Shown here piece after piece: positions 60,694 through 64,000 of a DNA stretch of 64,000 nt (position 1 is its first letter; each line of letters opens with the position of its first letter). The translations under genes were made by a program, and so were the position numbers. Location of the stretch: positions 760,644 through 824,643 of the forward strand of contig NZ_JAKZFS010000001.1 in the NCBI RefSeq assembly GCF_022808915.1. Reading direction: 5' to 3'. Under the pieces are notes generated by a model, which had not been told where the DNA came from, searched no databases, and worked only from the letters and a program-made list of their open reading frames with translations. The DNA is from Fundidesulfovibrio terrae. GTDB taxonomy: Bacteria; Desulfobacterota; Desulfovibrionia; Desulfovibrionales; Desulfovibrionaceae.

Positions 60694-61870
60694 CTTCGTC
60701 CTCCACGATCTTCACCTGGCGGGAGATGTAGAACTTGGGATCGTCCACCAGGGGAATCCGCTGGGTCTGGGCCTCGTCCGCGCCGTGCAGGGAGGCGTAG
60801 TCGCCGTGGAAGCCGTCGCAAATGCCCCTGAGCCCGCATGACTCGCAGGCCGGGGCGAACTTGTAGCCGCAGTGCTCGCGGGCGCGCACGTAGGCGCTGT
60901 GGCGGTATTCGTCCTCACGGCTTACGGAGGCGTCCTCCAGGTAGCCTTCGTGGCCGAAAAGCTTGGAGCGGGAATTGGCCCACTTGAGCGTCACCGGGGC
61001 TTCCAGGTCGCCGCCCTGCCTGCGCTGCGGGTTGCGCCCGGTCCAGGACCAGGAGGCGTAGTCCCATTCGTGCAGGTCGTAGGGGAGCTGCTGGAAGTTG
61101 TAGAAGCTCTTGCGGTGGCGCTCCGGCACCTGGCACAGGGGCAGGTAGCGCACGTTGGCCTCCAGGCCGTTTTCCTCCAGGTAGTCGAGGGCGTCCACCA
61201 GGGGGCCGCGAACCTCAGTGTAGCAGGGCACGTCCTGGCCCGAACGCTGCCCCTTCTGCTGGTCCTCGAAGGGATTGAAGGCGATGAAGTTCACCACCCT
61301 GGCCCCGCTTTCCACGGCCAGGCGGGAGATTTCGGCCAGGTGCGGCAGCACCGACTTGGCCAGCACGCAGTTGAAGCGGAAGGGGATGTTCAGGGCCACC
61401 AGGTTTTCCAGGGCCTTCATCTGGCGGGCTGAGCCGCCGGGCAGGCCCACGGCGCGGTCGTAGTCCTCGCGCAGGCCGTGCACGGAGACCAGCAGGTCGC
61501 GCAGTCCGGCATCCTTGAGAGCTTGGCAGCGCTCGCGCTTGTCCAGCACGATGGCGTTGGTGATGAGCGTGGGCAGAAGCCCGATCTGCCGGCAATGGGC
61601 CACCAGGGCGCCGATGTCCGGGTAGATGGTGGGTTCGCCGCCCTGGATGTCCACGGCCGTGTTGCCGTAGTGCTCGCGCTGTGTCGAGCAGATGCCCTTG
61701 GCCTTGTCCAGGCTCATGAAGGGATGGTCCGGATGTTCGCTGGTGCTGATCCGGGTCTGGAAATAGCAGAAGTGGCAGCGCAGGTTGCAGGTCTGGCCGA
61801 GCCACAGGACGCCGCGGCGGGTGAGCACGCGCCGGGTGGTGGTGGAATATCCCTTGCCGTTTGCAGGCAT
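60674..61870 (-). CDS. Radical SAM enzyme with C-terminal auxiliary cysteines (paralogue)
   Basis: 398 aa. CNLRCHFC (about 29-36) is the radical SAM motif and DIQGGEPTIYPDIG the SAM-binding GGEP motif. VNFIAFNPF and VRYLPLCQVPERH follow, and the C-terminal CGYKFAPACESCGLRGICDG gives auxiliary cluster cysteines. It is a paralogue of the 57002-58195 enzyme. The start MPANGKGYSTTTRR at 61870 is the first methionine with an acceptable site (AAGGAT); the frame upstream overlaps the next gene. Probably co-transcribed with the radical SAM genes on both sides. Confidence 0.83.
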   Translation of the reverse strand: MPANGKGYSTTTRRVLTRRGVLWLGQTCNLRCHFCYFQTRISTSEHPDHPFMSLDKAKGICSTQREHYGNTAVDIQGGEPTIYPDIGALVAHCRQIGLLPTLITNAIVLDKRERCQALKDAGLRDLLVSVHGLREDYDRAVGLPGGSARQMKALENLVALNIPFRFNCVLAKSVLPHLAEISRLAVESGARVVNFIAFNPFEDQQKGQRSGQDVPCYTEVRGPLVDALDYLEENGLEANVRYLPLCQVPERHRKSFYNFQQLPYDLHEWDYASWSWTGRNPQRRQGGDLEAPVTLKWANSRSKLFGHEGYLEDASVSREDEYRHSAYVRAREHCGYKFAPACESCGLRGICDGFHGDYASLHGADEAQTQRIPLVDDPKFYISRQVKIVEDEDAAWAR

Positions 61871-61884
61871 GTGTCGATCCTTGT

Positions 61885-62766
61885 TCAAGAAGTCTGTTCC
61901 GGGTCGCCCTCGCCGCCCAGGCGGTCGGCGATGCGCTTGCGGTACTGGGCCTCTTCCTCCACCTCGGACATGTACCAGTTGGGGTGGGGGTTCCAGTCCT
62001 CGGGCATGCACTCGCCGCTGAACAGGGCGATGCGCTGCCTGCGAACCTTGGGGGACTCGATGCGCGTAAGCTCGCCCAGGTTGCCCTGGCTCACGTCGTC
62101 CACCTCCTCGGTGGACTTGCGCCTGGGCAGGGGGATGGCGCAGCCGCAGCGCGGGCACCAGCGCTCCTTCTGCTCCGTGAACTCGCCCGGTTCGCGCTTC
62201 CACCAGCCAGGCGTGACGGGCCAGCCGCCAGGGCCGTCGAAGAGCATGTCGAAGGCGGCGGCCACCTCGCAGAAGAAGGCCCCCTTGGGGGTGATGGTAG
62301 CGGACCAGTAGGTCTGCACCCAGCAGTTGTCGATGAGGCTCCACATCTTCACCGGGTCGGGCACGGCGTCCTTGGCCGCCACCAGCACCGGCTGGTGCAG
62401 GATGGCATCGATGGAGTGGTCGTTCAGGTAGAGGTTTCCGTACACTTCCTTGATGAGCTCGCCATACCTGGCGCTGTACTGCTTAGGGATGGTGGACCAC
62501 AGCCCCCGGCGTTTCTTGTCGGGAATCCGGCGCTCCAGGTAGCGGGCGAACTTTTCGAATTCGGGGTGCAGCAGGGGCTCGCCGCCGATGGTGCCCACCA
62601 TGCCGGGGAATTCGACGAGAGAGTCCACGGCCTGCTTGAACGTCTCGAAATCCATGAAAAAAGGCTTGCGATGATGGCCGATGAGCCGGGTGCAGTTGGA
62701 GCACTTGTTCACGCAGGCGTTGGTGATGTCGATCTGGATGATCTTCATTTGATGGAGCGCAATCAT
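61885..62766 (-). CDS. Radical SAM family protein
   Basis: 293 aa. IDITNACVNKCSNCTRLIGHHRKPFFM (about 11-37) has the CxxxCxxC cluster motif, and GTIGGEPLLHPEFE the GGEP-type motif. The C-terminal half includes WSATITPKGAFFCEVAAAFD and WCPRCGC, giving further cysteines. This pattern occurs in radical SAM proteins of polysaccharide loci. GGAGGTCGT precedes the ATG at 62766. It is the first of a three-gene radical SAM run followed by a GT2. The reaction is unknown. Confidence 0.82.
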   Translation of the reverse strand: MIALHQMKIIQIDITNACVNKCSNCTRLIGHHRKPFFMDFETFKQAVDSLVEFPGMVGTIGGEPLLHPEFEKFARYLERRIPDKKRRGLWSTIPKQYSARYGELIKEVYGNLYLNDHSIDAILHQPVLVAAKDAVPDPVKMWSLIDNCWVQTYWSATITPKGAFFCEVAAAFDMLFDGPGGWPVTPGWWKREPGEFTEQKERWCPRCGCAIPLPRRKSTEEVDDVSQGNLGELTRIESPKVRRQRIALFSGECMPEDWNPHPNWYMSEVEEEAQYRKRIADRLGGEGDPEQTS

Positions 62767-62823
62767 ACGACCTCCCCTTGGGATGCGGCGAATCTAGCAA
62801 TTCCTGTGCCTTAAGGCCAGGGT

Positions 62824-62955
62824 TCAGCTCCAGAGGACCCCGGCGTCCTCGTTCACCGCGTCCGAGACGAATATTCCCCGGAAATGGGCCTCGCATGGGT
62901 CCAGCGATCCCCCGGCCTTTCGCTCAGGCGGCCGCCGGTCGAAGGGCGGATGCAT
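62824..62955 (-). CDS. Possible small ORF (43 aa)
   Basis: A 43-codon frame starting ATGCATCCG at 62955 with AAGGAGG four bases before it, ending TGA at 62824, in the 226-nt gap between the sulfotransferase and the first radical SAM gene. The product begins MHPPFDRRPPERKAGG and ends NEDAGVLWS, with a single Cys. No similarity is recognised. It may be a genuine small protein or a chance frame in GC-rich DNA. Confidence 0.35.
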   Translation of the reverse strand: MHPPFDRRPPERKAGGSLDPCEAHFRGIFVSDAVNEDAGVLWS

Positions 62956-62992
62956 CCGGCCTCCTTGTCCGGTTCGGGGAGTCATCCCGGTG

Positions 62993-63802
62993 TCACGAGA
63001 TATTCGGGTACAGCGTGAAGAGCTTCTCCGCGTCCTGCATGACCCGCTCGATGCCGGATGCGTCCTCCTCAGTCAGTATGGGGAGGTATCTGCCGATGTT
63101 GGACGCGGAAATCGCGGTTCCGAACAGCTTGGAGTACGCCTCGTCATTCTTGAAGTCCGTGATGTCAAAGTCCGAACGCCGCCAGAGGCTGGGAGCGTCG
63201 AGACCGGAAATGCCGAGCAGGGATTCCAATTCGGAAAAGGGGGTCTCGCGGACCAGGGTCTCGTAACGGATGCAGACAACCCGCCCGGCCAACGCCGGCG
63301 CTGAGTCGATCAGGCGGCCGTAGAGCCGGGCATAGCGGTTTGCCTGCTCGTGCACGTAGCCCGAGTCGTACCAGCCGGGATCGTTTCTTTGCTTGCGGAT
63401 CCTCACCACCTGGGATGCCGCCACGTCGCGCACGTCCCTGACGAGCACAGCCAGGGTGGCGTCCGGGATCAGTTCACAGGTTTCCGGGGCCACGGCCAGC
63501 AACTCCGGGTCCTTGAGCACCAAGGTGCGCGGCTTGCGGAAGCCTGTCCAGAAATCCGAAAGAACTCCGTTTATCAATGTCACGTTGTACGAAGTGAAAT
63601 CATCCAGGGTTTTGAAATAACCATTCGTATGCACATGGAATGTCGCATGGCCATGGGCGTATGCTTCAATGAGTTTTGTAAGCCAGCTGCATTCCTTCAC
63701 GAAGGGGTTCGTGTCGGGGGACGTGCATATCAAAGCATGGAGCAGTGTTGTCCCTGAGCGAGCGTAACCGGCAATAAAGATCGGTTTGTACCTCTGTTCC
63801 AT
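62993..63802 (-). CDS. Sulfotransferase family protein
   Basis: 269 aa. The N-terminal IFIAGYARSGTTLLHALI is the 5'-phosphosulfate loop of PAPS-dependent sulfotransferases. LAVLVRDVRDVAASQV is the 3'-phosphate-binding region. It would transfer sulfate to a sugar or lipid of the surface glycan. The start MEQRYKPIF at 63802 is preferred because GGTGG precedes it and the fold begins there; an upstream ATG at 63868 adds 22 residues with no support. Confidence 0.82.
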   Translation of the reverse strand: MEQRYKPIFIAGYARSGTTLLHALICTSPDTNPFVKECSWLTKLIEAYAHGHATFHVHTNGYFKTLDDFTSYNVTLINGVLSDFWTGFRKPRTLVLKDPELLAVAPETCELIPDATLAVLVRDVRDVAASQVVRIRKQRNDPGWYDSGYVHEQANRYARLYGRLIDSAPALAGRVVCIRYETLVRETPFSELESLLGISGLDAPSLWRRSDFDITDFKNDEAYSKLFGTAISASNIGRYLPILTEEDASGIERVMQDAEKLFTLYPNIS

Positions 63803-63903
63803 AAAACCACCTTCAGCTTGGAACTTGGAATAAGTACCCGGCATTCCCTCCTGCCGGGCCACTGACACGCAATGGCCTGCGCCGCCAATCGAACGAGGGA
63901 CAA

Positions 63904-64000
63904 ATGTCCATCAATCACGGTATGAAATCAATGACCACGGACGCGCTCAATTTCCTGACGCGTCATGCCCAGAGTCATTCCCGGCGATGGCGTGGCCTCA
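63904..64000 (+). CDS. Start of a plus-strand gene cut by the window edge
   Basis: An open frame begins ATGTCCATC at 63904 after GAGGGAC and is uninterrupted to the window end (MSINHGMKSMTTDALNFLTR...). Only 32 residues are visible, so no function can be given. It is divergent from the sulfotransferase gene. Confidence 0.5.
   Translation, partial: MSINHGMKSMTTDALNFLTRHAQSHSRRWRGL

Noticed and set aside
1-64000. tRNA, rRNA, CRISPR arrays and insertion sequences
   Set aside because: Read through on both strands; no cloverleaf-type sequence, repeat-spacer pattern or transposase was recognised.

Overview
The window is about 66% GC with tightly packed genes and looks like a chromosomal segment of a sulfate-reducing Desulfovibrionales bacterium (Desulfovibrio or Fundidesulfovibrio type). 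The main reasons are a complete hdrCBA-flxDCBA cluster, a neighbouring nfnAB pair, a Wolinella-type fumarate reductase with a class I two-subunit fumarase, and a glycosylation locus rich in radical SAM enzymes. No rRNA, tRNA, CRISPR array or insertion sequence was seen. The genus assignment is inference from gene content.

Layout. 1-954: end of an exported M1 peptidase gene that leaves the window. 1100-3765 (minus): two phage virion-type genes (module A). 3857-6676 (minus): a chemoreceptor and a methyltransferase-like gene. 6992-13917 (minus): HdrCBA-FlxDCBA, the NADH-linked flavin-based electron-bifurcating complex. 14216-16478 (minus): NfnAB transhydrogenase. 16868-23104 (minus): C4-dicarboxylate/amino acid symporter, fumarate reductase FrdCAB and fumarase, apparently one transcription unit read from a near-perfect sigma54 promoter that has a 38-bp palindromic candidate enhancer upstream. 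23558-24910 (minus): a second symporter with its own weaker sigma54-like promoter. 25296-28547 (minus): a six-PAS sigma54 activator, the obvious candidate regulator. 28643-34032 (plus): a GT-C-like membrane glycosyltransferase and an MscS-type channel. 34116-38136 (plus): an ECF sigma factor, a putative anti-sigma factor, a CpxP-like protein and three tandem polytopic membrane proteins. 38279-45287 (plus): phage tail genes (module B), including three glycine-rich paralogues. 45304-51030: an LhgO-like oxidase, a giant DUF748/AsmA-like protein and a PEP-CTERM CHRD protein. 51207-63802: a surface or flagellin glycosylation locus with two GT2 enzymes, a Maf/DUF115 protein, an FkbM methyltransferase, a HAD-like protein, four radical SAM enzymes and a sulfotransferase.

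The most striking observation is that the two phage modules, 34 kb apart and on opposite strands, are preceded by the same perfect 20-bp palindrome. Both copies have a -10-like hexamer at exactly the same offset (23-28 nt), the same upstream T-tract and the same ribosome-binding block. No integrase, capsid, terminase or lysis gene lies between them. This suggests a dispersed but co-regulated phage-derived particle or tail system whose remaining parts may lie elsewhere under the same operator.

In metabolism, the FlxHdr, Nfn, fumarate reductase and fumarase genes together would connect NADH, NADPH, ferredoxin, thiol/disulfide and menaquinone pools with C4-dicarboxylate uptake and fumarate respiration. 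The sigma54 enhancer-activator arrangement would tie that branch to a sensed signal.
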